This document shows positions 30,714-40,626 of a DNA stretch of 64,000 nt, one piece after another. How positions within the stretch are numbered: the stretch's first letter is position 1; every line of letters begins with the position of its first letter. The position numbers and the translations under genes were made by a program. The DNA is from an endosymbiont of Galathealinum brachiosum (GTDB lineage Bacteria; Pseudomonadota; Gammaproteobacteria; SZUA-229): the NCBI GenBank assembly GCA_003349885.1, contig QFXC01000004.1, positions 40,399 to 104,398 of the forward strand. The letters are read 5' to 3'. The notes beneath the pieces were generated by a model. That model did no database searches. It saw only the letters and a program-made list of their open reading frames with translations, and had not been told where the DNA came from.

Positions 30714-31550
30714 ATGAAAAAAATTGAAAGTGTTAAAGAATTCGGTGGCTGGTTAAATCGTTATGAGCATCAGTCTGAAAGCTGTCATTGTAAAATGATT
30801 TTTTCAGTTTATTTACCGCCACAGGCAGAAACTGAAAAAGTACCGGTTGTATACTGGTTATCAGGTCTTACCTGTACAGATGATAATGTAAGAACAAAAG
30901 CAGGTGCACAGCGTTATGCAGCTGAGTTAGGTCTGGCTCTTGTTATGCCGGATACCAGCCCTCGTGGTGATGATGTTGCTGATGAAGCAGAGCGTTATGA
31001 TCTGGGAAAAGGTGCCGGCTTTTATGTTAATGCGACTGAGTCTCCCTGGTGTGATCATTACCAGATGTATGATTATGTGACAAAAGAGCTACCTGCATTA
31101 ATTGAAAAAAATTTACCCGTATTAAAAAATGTAAAATCTATTTCTGGTCATTCAATGGGTGGACATGGCGCTTTGATATGTGCGTTAAAAGAAAAAAATG
31201 CCTATCGTTCTGCGTCTGCTTTTTCACCTATCTGTCACCCTGTTAAATCTCCCTGGGGTGAAAACTGTTTCAGTGCTTATCTGGGTAAGGATAAAAATCT
31301 GTGGAAAACTTATGATGCTACAGAATTAGTAAAAGCAGGCGCTAACCTTATACCTGTGTTAATTGATCAGGGTACTGATGATGAGTTTCTTGCAGAGCAA
31401 TTATTTCCTCAGGATTTACAGGCTGCATATGAAGAACAGAATGCTCAGATTACCTTACGAAAGCAGGAAGGTTACGATCACAGTTACCATTTCATCTCTA
31501 CTTTTATTGGCGAACATCTTGCGTATCATGCAGAAGCTTTAAAAAAATAA
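30714..31550 (+). CDS. fghA: S-formylglutathione hydrolase
   Basis: This alpha/beta hydrolase cleaves S-formylglutathione to formate and glutathione, the second step after FrmA. It has 278 aa. The nucleophile elbow GHSMGG contains S147; the acid is likely in DQGTDDEF and the catalytic His in YDHSYHF. The GLTCTDDN oxyanion-side motif is typical of this esterase D family. It is co-transcribed with frmA. The formate produced may feed a dehydrogenase, but none is in the window. Confidence 0.95.
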   Translation: MKKIESVKEFGGWLNRYEHQSESCHCKMIFSVYLPPQAETEKVPVVYWLSGLTCTDDNVRTKAGAQRYAAELGLALVMPDTSPRGDDVADEAERYDLGKGAGFYVNATESPWCDHYQMYDYVTKELPALIEKNLPVLKNVKSISGHSMGGHGALICALKEKNAYRSASAFSPICHPVKSPWGENCFSAYLGKDKNLWKTYDATELVKAGANLIPVLIDQGTDDEFLAEQLFPQDLQAAYEEQNAQITLRKQEGYDHSYHFISTFIGEHLAYHAEALKK

Positions 31551-31586
31551 AACTATTTTATTTTGTGAGTATTCCAGATGAAACGT

Positions 31587-32309
31587 TTAATATTTTGAAT
31601 TCATATAGTTGTTAAATAAATCGCTCCAGTTATCGGGCATATCTATATTGTGTTCTTGCTGGAGTATCTCAATATATTCTTTTCGTGCAATCATTTTTGC
31701 ACCCAGGCGCTCCAGGTGTTCTGTATATACCTGGGAATCAATTAATTTAAAACCGTTGTTGATTAAAAACTGACAAAGATGAACCAGTGCTATCTTGGAT
31801 GCATTGCTTTCCCTGCTGAACATTGATTCTCCACAAAATATCTGTCCCGTGTGAATGCCATAAAGGCCACCAACCAGCTCATCACCACTCCAGCACTCAA
31901 CGCAGTGTGCGTGTCCTGCATGATGCATGTCGATATAAGCCTGACGCATTTCATCTGTAATCCATGTGCCCGGTTGATCTTTGCGGGGCTGATTACCGCA
32001 TAGTGAAATAACCTGCTCGAATTCTGTATCCATGCGGATTTCGAATTTATGATTACGTACGTTTTTAGCCAGACTACGACTTATTTTTATCTCTTCTGGA
32101 AATAAAACAAAACGTGGATCAGGGGACCACCATAAAAGAGGCTCTCCCGGGCTGTACCATGGAAAGATGCCGTTTTTGTATGCTCTTGTCAGTCGTTCTA
32201 TCGAAAGATCGCCACCGGCCGCTAATAAACCCTGTGGTTCATCCAGTGTTGTTTCTACATCAGGGAAGTTCGCAGATGATTTGGGGTCTAACCATTGTAA
32301 TGAGATCAT
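31587..32309 (-). CDS. aat: Leucyl/phenylalanyl-tRNA-protein transferase
   Basis: This enzyme adds Leu or Phe to N-terminal Lys or Arg residues, making them N-degrons for ClpS/ClpAP. It has 240 aa. Visible family signatures are the WYSPGEPLLWWSPDPR region, the central HAGHAHCVE and the GGLYGIHTGQIFCGESMFS motif. It converges with fghA and diverges from the double-receiver regulator, with 61 bases between the starts. Confidence 0.95.
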   Translation of the reverse strand: MISLQWLDPKSSANFPDVETTLDEPQGLLAAGGDLSIERLTRAYKNGIFPWYSPGEPLLWWSPDPRFVLFPEEIKISRSLAKNVRNHKFEIRMDTEFEQVISLCGNQPRKDQPGTWITDEMRQAYIDMHHAGHAHCVECWSGDELVGGLYGIHTGQIFCGESMFSRESNASKIALVHLCQFLINNGFKLIDSQVYTEHLERLGAKMIARKEYIEILQQEHNIDMPDNWSDLFNNYMNSKY

Positions 32310-32370
32310 CTGTAAAGTTTAAGAGAACTGCTACAATCAGACAATAACTATATTAATTCAGGTAAGTTAA

Positions 32371-33171
32371 ATGCAGGAAAAATCTCTGGCAGAACTCTAT
32401 GTTCTTATGGTGGAGCCATCTAAATCACAGGCTAAATTTATACATCGTGAATTGAAAGCTGCGGGTATTACTCATTTTGATATTGCAATTGATGGTACGT
32501 CAGCAATGGAAACTATGTCTCAATTTAAACCTGATCTAGTTATAAGTGCTATGTATTTACCAGATATGACAGCAACAGAGCTGGTTCATAGTATGCGTGA
32601 AGATAAATATCTCACTGATGTATCATTTATGCTGATATCCAGTGAAACCGGTTTTGATTCTATTGATCCAATAAGGCAGGCTGGCGTTACCGGTATTTTA
32701 CCCAAGCCATTTAGCTCTGATCAGTTAAAAAGAGGATTATATAATACACTGGATATTCTTATTCCTGATGAACTGGATCTGGGAGAGTTTAATGCTGAAG
32801 ACCTAAAAGTATTGATTGTAGATGATAGTACGATGGCCAGAAATCATATTAAACGAGTTCTAAAAGGTCTGGGTATAGCAAATTTTACAGAAGCAGATGA
32901 TGGTGCGAATGCAGTGCCTTTACTTGAAGAACATTTTTTTGATTTTGTTGTTACGGATTACAATATGCCCAAAATGGATGGTAAGGAATTATTAAGTCAC
33001 ATTAGGAGTAGTAGTAATCAACGATCAATACCGGTTTTAATGGTTACATCTGAAGGTAATCAGGGGAATTTAGCCGCTGTCGAACAGGCGGGTGTATCAG
33101 GCATATGTGATAAACCGTTTGAAAGTGATACGGTTAGGGCTTTGATACAGAGAATGATGGCCGATGTTTAA
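32371..33171 (+). CDS. Double-receiver response regulator, first receiver degenerate
   Basis: The protein is 266 aa made of two CheY-like receivers and nothing else. Receiver 1 (about 8-128) has lost its phosphorylation site: the VISAMYLP strand carries A60 where Asp is expected, and the acidic pair is reduced to E15. Receiver 2 (about 145-264) is intact, with DD at 151-152, D196 in VVTDYNMP, a T/S switch residue and the lysine in CDKPF. It thus pairs a pseudo-receiver with a working one. With no output domain it probably acts through protein contact, like CheY or an adaptor. No kinase is adjacent. Confidence 0.9.
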   Translation: MQEKSLAELYVLMVEPSKSQAKFIHRELKAAGITHFDIAIDGTSAMETMSQFKPDLVISAMYLPDMTATELVHSMREDKYLTDVSFMLISSETGFDSIDPIRQAGVTGILPKPFSSDQLKRGLYNTLDILIPDELDLGEFNAEDLKVLIVDDSTMARNHIKRVLKGLGIANFTEADDGANAVPLLEEHFFDFVVTDYNMPKMDGKELLSHIRSSSNQRSIPVLMVTSEGNQGNLAAVEQAGVSGICDKPFESDTVRALIQRMMADV

Positions 33172-33177
33172 GGCATA

Positions 33178-33344
33178 GCCGTAAGTCTGAAGTCATTAGT
33201 CTTAATTCAATAGTAGGCTTCAGCTATTAACCTGATAAATAGTCATGTTTCTGTTTTATCAAAACTAGATGTAGACTACAAGCCAGCAGTATCTCTACAG
33301 ATCAGTTTAAAGGGCTTACGACTAAAGACTTCTGACTTACGACT
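33178..33344. repeat. Large inverted repeat flanking the spacer before the ClC gene
   Basis: The arm at 33178-33201 (GCCGTAAGTCTGAAGTCATTAG + TC) and the reverse complement of 33321-33344 agree at 21 of 24 bases, separated by about 119 bases. The right arm resembles 37003-37026 in the trxB-ald spacer. This looks like a dispersed intergenic element; its centre has no open frame. Confidence 0.65.
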
Positions 33345-33397
33345 ATCTTTAATATACAATTCTCCTCGTTATTAAAAACCAGACTTAATTCAAAATA

Positions 33398-34705
33398 ATG
33401 CGCAAACACATCGAGACATCCAGCCGTTGGCTTATTTCACATAAAGACTGGAAAGCAAATCTGGTGTTTATGCTGGGTGGTGCCGCTGTTGGTCTGGTTG
33501 CTGTCTTCATGGCGGTATCAAGTGACTGGGCTAATCATACTTTTTTTCACATGGTTGAAAAAAACAGTTATTTTCCTTTTATTGTTTCACCTCTCGGTTT
33601 GATTTTAATTGTTTATCTCACGCGAAAATATTTTCCCGGTGCAGAGGGAAGTGGTATACCTCAGGTTGTTGCAACACTTGAACTTGGTCACGAGAAAGAG
33701 CGCAGTGTTTTATTAACCATGCGCATTGCATTTGGCAAAGTCATGTTATGTATACTTGGTTTATTAAGTGGTGCCTCAATTGGTCGGGAAGGACCGACAG
33801 TTCATGTTGGTGCGGCTATTATGTTTTCTTTAAGACGCTTCGTTCGTTTTCGAATGTATGATATGGAGAGGGTATTAATAATAGCAGGTGGAGCAGCGGG
33901 TGTTGCGGCTGCATTTAATACACCTTTAGCCGGTATTGTTTTTGCGATTGAAGAATTAAGCCGGTCATTTGAAGTGCGCACCCGGGGTTTAATGTTAGCG
34001 GGTGTAATGGTTGCAGCCATTGTTGCTATCGCAATTTTAGGTGATTACACTTATTTCGGCAGTACCAGTGCAACGATTGATCTAGAAAATGCAGTTATTC
34101 CTGTGCTTGTTTGTGGCATTGTTTGCGGCTTACTGGGTGGCGTATTTAGTTTAATGTTAATTCACGGTAGTCGCCTCGTGTCTCCATTTAGAAATCAGAA
34201 CCCGTATGTTGTAGCCGGTTTATGTGGTTTAGCAATCGCTTTTATTGGTTTCTCTTCAGGGCATCTAACCTATGGAAGTGGTTACGAAGAAGCTAAATCT
34301 ATAATGAATAATACCGGCGAAATAGGTGCTGAATATGGTTACTTAAAATTGCTGGCAACTTTTGTATCATATCTGAGTGGAATACCCGGTGGAATATTTG
34401 CACCATCGTTAGCAACAGGTGCAGGAATAGGTGTTCATATTTCGGAATGGTTGGTTAATTACCCGTATGGTGCAATTATTCTTTTTGCAATGGTAGGTTA
34501 TTTTGCAGGTGTTGTTCAGGCACCAATAACTGCTTTTGTGATTGTAATGGAAATGACAGATCAGCATGAACTGATTATGCCGTTAATGGTAACTGCCTTC
34601 ATTGCAACGGGAATTTCTAAATCAATATGTAAGACGCCAATTTATACAACATTGGCAGATAATTTTTTACCGGATGATAAAAAAATATTTGGTAAAAAAG
34701 AATAA
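33398..34705 (+). CDS. ClC-family chloride channel/antiporter
   Basis: The protein is 435 aa with about ten hydrophobic helices. All three selectivity motifs are present: GSGIP (in GAEGSGIPQV), GREGP with the gating glutamate, and GIPGGIFAP. An IEE pair in FNTPLAGIVFAIEEL matches the proton glutamate of E. coli ClcA, so a 2Cl-/H+ exchanger is more likely than a channel. No CBS domains follow. It sits in the inner membrane and may support acid resistance or anion balance. The upstream spacer contains the 33178-33344 inverted repeat. Confidence 0.94.
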   Translation: MRKHIETSSRWLISHKDWKANLVFMLGGAAVGLVAVFMAVSSDWANHTFFHMVEKNSYFPFIVSPLGLILIVYLTRKYFPGAEGSGIPQVVATLELGHEKERSVLLTMRIAFGKVMLCILGLLSGASIGREGPTVHVGAAIMFSLRRFVRFRMYDMERVLIIAGGAAGVAAAFNTPLAGIVFAIEELSRSFEVRTRGLMLAGVMVAAIVAIAILGDYTYFGSTSATIDLENAVIPVLVCGIVCGLLGGVFSLMLIHGSRLVSPFRNQNPYVVAGLCGLAIAFIGFSSGHLTYGSGYEEAKSIMNNTGEIGAEYGYLKLLATFVSYLSGIPGGIFAPSLATGAGIGVHISEWLVNYPYGAIILFAMVGYFAGVVQAPITAFVIVMEMTDQHELIMPLMVTAFIATGISKSICKTPIYTTLADNFLPDDKKIFGKKE

Positions 34706-34720
34706 TCAGAGAATCGCTGG

Positions 34721-35830
34721 TTATTTAAATGGAGAAGCGGCTATTAGATCCTGCCCGTAACTTTCCATTGCACTGGCTTCCATCTGAAGATGTTGCTTTA
34801 TGATTCTGCTGAATTCAGGATGAAATACCTGATGTGCTGACCAGGTTTTGACGGGTAAAAAACCACGTGAAATTTTATGCTCTCCCTGAGCGCCTGGTTC
34901 AAAAGTTTTCAGGCCATGTTTTATACAATACTCTATGCCTGTGTAATAACAGACTTCAAAATGTAAACTGTCATACTCATCGTAACATCCCCAGTGTCTT
35001 CCATATAAAGTGTCTTTGCCTTTTATGCAGATAGCCCCCGCAACAATATTGTTTTCATGATAAGCAAAAATAATGACTAGCGTGTCTGCAATGGATTTAA
35101 AGAAATCCAGACTAAGAGTAGGTGAGCCAGATTTTTTTGCAAAGGTTATCTGGTAAAAATAGTAAATTTTTTCCCATTCAGAATTATCAAGTTCTGTTCC
35201 ATTAAGGGTTTTAATGATGATTCCCTGATCGGTTACTTTTCGTCTTTCCTGTTTTATATTTTTGCGTTTTTTCGATTTTAATGTACTTAAAAAATCATCA
35301 AAATCCTGATAATGACTGTTTTTCCAGTGGAACTGGTAATCAAACCTGTTCAGTTCTGTGTGTTGTAAAAGTATATTGAAATCATCCTCAAGGTTAAATA
35401 ACCAGTGTGTGCCTGAATAATTGTTTTTTTCGGAAAAATTCAGAGCAAATTTTACCAGTGTGTTTTTTATTTCACTGTTGTTGTCTTTAGCCAGAATTCG
35501 AGGTCCCTGACAGGGGGAGTAGGGGATAGAAATGACCAGTTTGGGGTAGTAGTTAATTCCTGAGCGTTGATATGCATCAGCCCAGGCCCAGTCAAATACA
35601 AACTCACCATATGAGTTATGTTTCTCGTAAGCGGGCATTGCGCCTATTAGTTCATTGTCATCTGAATGAATTAGAAAATATTTTGGAAACCAGCCAAATT
35701 TTTCAAGGCACTGGCCTGTTTCAAATGCGAGAAGGAATTTGTGTTGAATGAAAGGGTTGTCATCACCGGCTAAGGCATTCCATTGATCTGCTGGTATGTC
35801 TTGAAGTGATTTAGCTATGCTGAGTTGCAT
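34721..35830 (-). CDS. FemAB/GNAT-like acyltransferase (PF04339, COG3146 family)
   Basis: The protein is about 369 aa. The first possible ATG is at 35842, but ATG 35830 has a GGATG-type ribosome binding site and avoids the palindromic repeat that begins at 35843. Family features are the SIPYSPCQGPRIL segment, the KKRKNIKQERRKV basic stretch, and the C-terminal EPGAQGEHKISRGFLPVKTWSAHQ motif. These mark the peptidogalycan biosynthesis/FemAB-like N-acyltransferase family. The biochemical substrate is not established. It converges with the ClC gene (15-base gap). Confidence 0.85.
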   Translation of the reverse strand: MQLSIAKSLQDIPADQWNALAGDDNPFIQHKFLLAFETGQCLEKFGWFPKYFLIHSDDNELIGAMPAYEKHNSYGEFVFDWAWADAYQRSGINYYPKLVISIPYSPCQGPRILAKDNNSEIKNTLVKFALNFSEKNNYSGTHWLFNLEDDFNILLQHTELNRFDYQFHWKNSHYQDFDDFLSTLKSKKRKNIKQERRKVTDQGIIIKTLNGTELDNSEWEKIYYFYQITFAKKSGSPTLSLDFFKSIADTLVIIFAYHENNIVAGAICIKGKDTLYGRHWGCYDEYDSLHFEVCYYTGIEYCIKHGLKTFEPGAQGEHKISRGFLPVKTWSAHQVFHPEFSRIIKQHLQMEASAMESYGQDLIAASPFK

Positions 35831-35842
35831 GGGTGCATCCAT

Positions 35843-35904
35843 CGTCAGCTAAAGCTAACTCCTACAGATAAGCTCTTTGTAGGCGTTAGCTTTGTTCGCG
35901 ACTG
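35843..35904. repeat. REP-like palindromic repeat
   Basis: The left part (35843-35866, ending CTCCTACA) and the right part (35879-35904, starting TGTAGGCG and ending with TTCGCGACTG) are imperfect reverse complements, about 15 of 19 bases matching. CTCCTACA/TGTAGG arms with a CGCGAC end recall the REP-type elements common in gammaproteobacterial spacers. It fills the gap between the acyltransferase start and the trxB stop. Confidence 0.7.
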
Positions 35905-35906
35905 AT

Positions 35907-36884
<978 letters not shown>

Positions 36885-37002
36885 TTATATAAATTTGCCG
36901 ATATTCTAGCAAATCTTTCTTAAGTAATCCTTAGTCTTAAATAAAAGTCATAAGTTTAAAATAATATGAGATTCGTATGATAAGTGCGAAATAGTCGTTT
37001 TT

Positions 37003-37026
37003 GACTTAAGTCTTACAACTTACGGC
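37003..37026. repeat. Second copy of the dispersed spacer repeat arm
   Basis: GACTTAAGTCTTACAACTTA + CGGC matches the 33321-33344 arm at 18 of 24 bases. Both copies lie just before a plus-strand gene and are followed by an AT-rich TATA-like sequence; here TATAAT at 37027-37032, only seven bases before the ald start. Confidence 0.5.
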
Positions 37027-37038
37027 TATAATTAAAGG

Positions 37039-38109
37039 ATGAAGATTGGAATCCCGAAAGAAAGTAAAGTGCTTGAAGGTCGCGTCGCGCTCATTCCTGA
37101 AGCCTGTGCATCATTGGTACGTCAGGGGAATGAGTTATTTATGGAGTCGGGAGCCGGTGAGCTTAGTGGTTATAAAGATGAGCAATACATTGCTCATGGT
37201 GTGGTTATTAAGTCGACAGCAGTTGAGTTATTCGCTTCTGCCTGTTTAATCGTTAAAGTAAAAGAGCCGGTGGATCAGGATCTGCAGTATTTACGCAAAG
37301 ATCATATTTTATTCTGTTATCTTCATCTGGCAGCGAATTTAACTTTAACTCAGCGACTCTGTGAAATTGGCTTAACGGCTATCGCTTTTGAAACAGTAAC
37401 GGATGGTTCTGGACGACTTCCACTTCTCAAGCCGATGAGTGAAATTGCCGGAACTCTGGCAATCCAGATTGGCACACATTTACTGCACCAGCCACAGGGG
37501 GGTAAAGGTTTAATGCTGGGTGGTTTATCTATGACCGAGCCCGGGCATGTTGTGGTACTAGGTGCTGGCGTCGCGGGAAGCGCTGCTGCCAGTCAGGCTG
37601 CAGCAATGGGGGCCAGAGTGACCCTGATTGATCGAGATGAGTCACGTTTTGAAAAATTATCTCGTCAGTATCAAAACATCAGTGGTGAATTATCTTCTGA
37701 AATTAGCATTGCTAAAGCGGTTAATGAGGCTGACTTACTCGTTGGTGCCGTGTTATTACCAGGGTTGCACGCACCGAGACTCGTCTCAGAGTCTCAGGTC
37801 AAATGCATGCAGCCCGGCAGTGTTATTATTGATATATCGGTTGATCAGGGCGGATGCATAGAAACGATTAAACCGACTAATTATAGTGAGCCGACATATT
37901 TTAAACATGATGTTTTGCACTTTGGCGTGACAAATATGCCCGGAGCGGTACCCAGAACGGCGTCACAGGCATTATCAGCGGTTATTTTGCCCTATGTACA
38001 GTGTTTATGTGAAGACAACTGGCAATTAGATAAAAACCTGCAAAATGGCATAAATGTGCGTCATGGTGAAATAGATAACCCCTTGATTAAGCAAGCATTA
38101 AAACAATAA
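37039..38109 (+). CDS. ald: Alanine dehydrogenase
   Basis: This enzyme interconverts L-alanine and pyruvate plus ammonia using NAD. It has 356 aa, near the usual 370. Signatures are MKIGIPKESK at the start, the catalytic region with VKVKEP, FCYLHLAAN and the Rossmann motif VLGAGVAGSAAASQAAAMGA, and the C-terminal GVTNMPGAVPRTAS. A TATAAT lies seven bases upstream of ATG and the AAAGG touches the start codon, so the mRNA may be leaderless or the promoter lies elsewhere. It sits between trxB and ftsK, as in several Gammaproteobacteria. Confidence 0.95.
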   Translation: MKIGIPKESKVLEGRVALIPEACASLVRQGNELFMESGAGELSGYKDEQYIAHGVVIKSTAVELFASACLIVKVKEPVDQDLQYLRKDHILFCYLHLAANLTLTQRLCEIGLTAIAFETVTDGSGRLPLLKPMSEIAGTLAIQIGTHLLHQPQGGKGLMLGGLSMTEPGHVVVLGAGVAGSAAASQAAAMGARVTLIDRDESRFEKLSRQYQNISGELSSEISIAKAVNEADLLVGAVLLPGLHAPRLVSESQVKCMQPGSVIIDISVDQGGCIETIKPTNYSEPTYFKHDVLHFGVTNMPGAVPRTASQALSAVILPYVQCLCEDNWQLDKNLQNGINVRHGEIDNPLIKQALKQ

Positions 38110-38206
38110 GCCATAGTTTGGATCAAGCTGTTATAATCTGTATTATTATAATAAATAGTAATTAACGATCAGATTTCTCTGCTTAACTGTATAAGGGCAT
38201 AAAACA

Positions 38207-40546
38207 TTGGCACAGGCGCGCCGCAAAAAAAATGAAAAACAGCATTCAGGCCTTACCATTCACATTAATCGTGGATTACGTGAAGCGGCCCTGTTCATAC
38301 TGCTAGCAATCTCACTATTCATTTTAACTGCTTTAGTTACCCATAGTATTCAGGATCCGAGTTGGTCTTACTCGGGGCCCTCTTCCAGTATTAATAATAT
38401 GGCAGGTGTTGTTGGCGCCTGGTTTTCAGATGTTTTATATTCTCTTTTTGGTTATCTGAGTTTTTTATTTCCTGTGATGATTGCTTATAGTGGCTGGTTA
38501 GTCTTCAGAGAACGTACAGATGAGGGTGACATCAATTATCAGGTGCTGGGAATTCGCTGGGCCGGCTTTTTTATGACACTGGCTACGGGCTGTGCTTTAA
38601 CCAGTTTACATTTTGTTATTCCAGTAGACACCCTGCCAGTTGATGGTGGTGGTATTTTGGGCCGCTGGATAGGTGATGGCATGGCCGGGGCGCTGGGTGT
38701 ACTGGGGTCAACCCTTATACTACTGGCAATATTCCTTGCTGGAATTACTGTTTTTACAGGTCTGTCATGGATTAATCTGATGGACCTGATAGGTGATGCA
38801 TTACTGAAATCCTTCGAATGGATACAGGCTAAAATCCTCACTTATAGAGAAGTTCGGGAAGAGAAAAAAGAAGGTGAGATCGCACGTGAAACCAGAGAAA
38901 AAGCGGTTAAAGCAGACACCAAAAAGAAAGAAGCTCGTAAGAAACCCGTTCGTATAGAGCCGGTTATTAATAAAGTTGAAGTGAGTGAGCGACATTCGAG
39001 AGAAAGCCAGATTTCATTATTTGATGACGCGTCTTCAGGTGATACAGAACTTCCTCCATTACGTTTACTAGATGAAGCTATAAGATCGGGTAAAGGTTTA
39101 TCAACAGAATCTTTAGCTGCTTTATCCCGGTTAGTTGAAATAAAACTTAAAGATTTTAATATCGACGTAGAGGTCGTGGCGGTTCACCCTGGCCCGGTTA
39201 TTACCCGTTTCGAAATGGAACCGGCGCCGGGCATTAAAGCCAGTAAAATCACCGCATTATCTAAAGATCTTGCACGTTCTTTATCAGTTCAGTCGGTACG
39301 TGTGGTAGAAGTTATACCTGGAAAGACCTGCGTTGGTTTAGAAATACCAAATGAACATAAAGAGATTGTTTCATTAAGTGAAATCTTAATGTCTAAAGCT
39401 TATGACAAAGCCGGCTCTGCATTAACTGTCGCATTAGGTAAAGATATTTCGGGTCAGCCGATGGTTGCAGATCTGGGTAAGATGCCTCACTTACTCGTTG
39501 CGGGTACAACGGGTTCAGGTAAATCAGTTGGTATTAACACCATGCTGATTAGTCTGTTATATAAAAGCTCACCCGAAGAGGTTCGCCTGATTCTGATTGA
39601 CCCTAAAATGTTAGAGTTAAATGTATATGATGATATTCCGCATTTGTTAACACCGGTTGTGACGGATATGAGTGAAGCGGCCAATGCGCTGCGCTGGGCG
39701 GTGGGTGAAATGGAAAATCGTTATAAGTTAATGGCGTCATTGGGTGTGAGAAATATAACCGGGTATAATCGTAAAGTCACAGAGGCAATAGAAGCGGGTG
39801 AGCCAATCAAAGATCCGCTTTTTGTTAAAGACGAATTACTGGGTGGTGATGCGGAAGCACAGGATTTAAAAGCACTGCCATTTATCGTTGTTGTGGTTGA
39901 TGAGTTTGCTGATTTGATTATGGTTGTTGGTAAAACCATTGAGCAGTTGATTGCGCGATTAGCACAAAAAGCGCGGGCATCTGGTATACATTTAATACTC
40001 GCAACCCAGCGTCCTTCGGTTGATGTTATTACTGGTTTAATAAAATCCAATATACCAAGCCGTATAGCATTTCAGGTTTCATCTAAAGTTGATTCTAGAA
40101 CTATACTGGATCAAATGGGAGCAGAGCAGTTACTTGGGCACGGTGATATGTTGTTTATGAATGCCGGTAGTAGCATTCCCGAACGAGTTCACGGTGCTTT
40201 TGTAGATGATCATGAAGTGCATGCGGTATGTGAACATGTGCGTAAACAGGCCAAACCAAATTACATCTCAAATTTAATTGAAGATAACAGTGATGTTATC
40301 AGGTTGCCAGGTGAAGGTCCGTCACAAACAGAGTCTGATGCAGAAAGTGATGTGTTGTATGATGAAGCGGTTCAAATAGTAACCGAATCGGGTAAAGCAT
40401 CAATTTCTTATGTTCAACGTCGATTAAAGATTGGTTATAACAGGGCCGCTCGTATGGTCGAGCAGATGGAAGTATCGGGTGTAGTAAGTGCAATGCAGTC
40501 AAATGGGCAGCGTCAGGTAATAGCGCCTCCACCACCGGAACTTTAA
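38207..40546 (+). CDS. ftsK: DNA translocase FtsK
   Basis: This septal DNA pump segregates chromosome termini and activates XerCD. It has 779 aa with a short linker. Four N-terminal helices lie at about 25-205, a charged linker at about 210-280, the alpha/beta motor from about 290 with Walker A GTTGSGKS near 433-440 and Walker B VVVVDEFADL, and the gamma winged-helix domain at about 710-770 (QIVTESGKASISYVQRRLKIGYNRAARMVEQME). The start is TTG at 38207 with an AAGGG about ten bases upstream. It is followed by lolA and rarA, the conserved order. Confidence 0.96.
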   Translation: MAQARRKKNEKQHSGLTIHINRGLREAALFILLAISLFILTALVTHSIQDPSWSYSGPSSSINNMAGVVGAWFSDVLYSLFGYLSFLFPVMIAYSGWLVFRERTDEGDINYQVLGIRWAGFFMTLATGCALTSLHFVIPVDTLPVDGGGILGRWIGDGMAGALGVLGSTLILLAIFLAGITVFTGLSWINLMDLIGDALLKSFEWIQAKILTYREVREEKKEGEIARETREKAVKADTKKKEARKKPVRIEPVINKVEVSERHSRESQISLFDDASSGDTELPPLRLLDEAIRSGKGLSTESLAALSRLVEIKLKDFNIDVEVVAVHPGPVITRFEMEPAPGIKASKITALSKDLARSLSVQSVRVVEVIPGKTCVGLEIPNEHKEIVSLSEILMSKAYDKAGSALTVALGKDISGQPMVADLGKMPHLLVAGTTGSGKSVGINTMLISLLYKSSPEEVRLILIDPKMLELNVYDDIPHLLTPVVTDMSEAANALRWAVGEMENRYKLMASLGVRNITGYNRKVTEAIEAGEPIKDPLFVKDELLGGDAEAQDLKALPFIVVVVDEFADLIMVVGKTIEQLIARLAQKARASGIHLILATQRPSVDVITGLIKSNIPSRIAFQVSSKVDSRTILDQMGAEQLLGHGDMLFMNAGSSIPERVHGAFVDDHEVHAVCEHVRKQAKPNYISNLIEDNSDVIRLPGEGPSQTESDAESDVLYDEAVQIVTESGKASISYVQRRLKIGYNRAARMVEQMEVSGVVSAMQSNGQRQVIAPPPPEL

Positions 40547-40626
40547 CTGTAAAATATAATCAATATAAGTAATTACGTAGTTTAGCCTGTACAGGTGCTA
40601 CAAAAAATAAACAGGTTAAAATAAGA

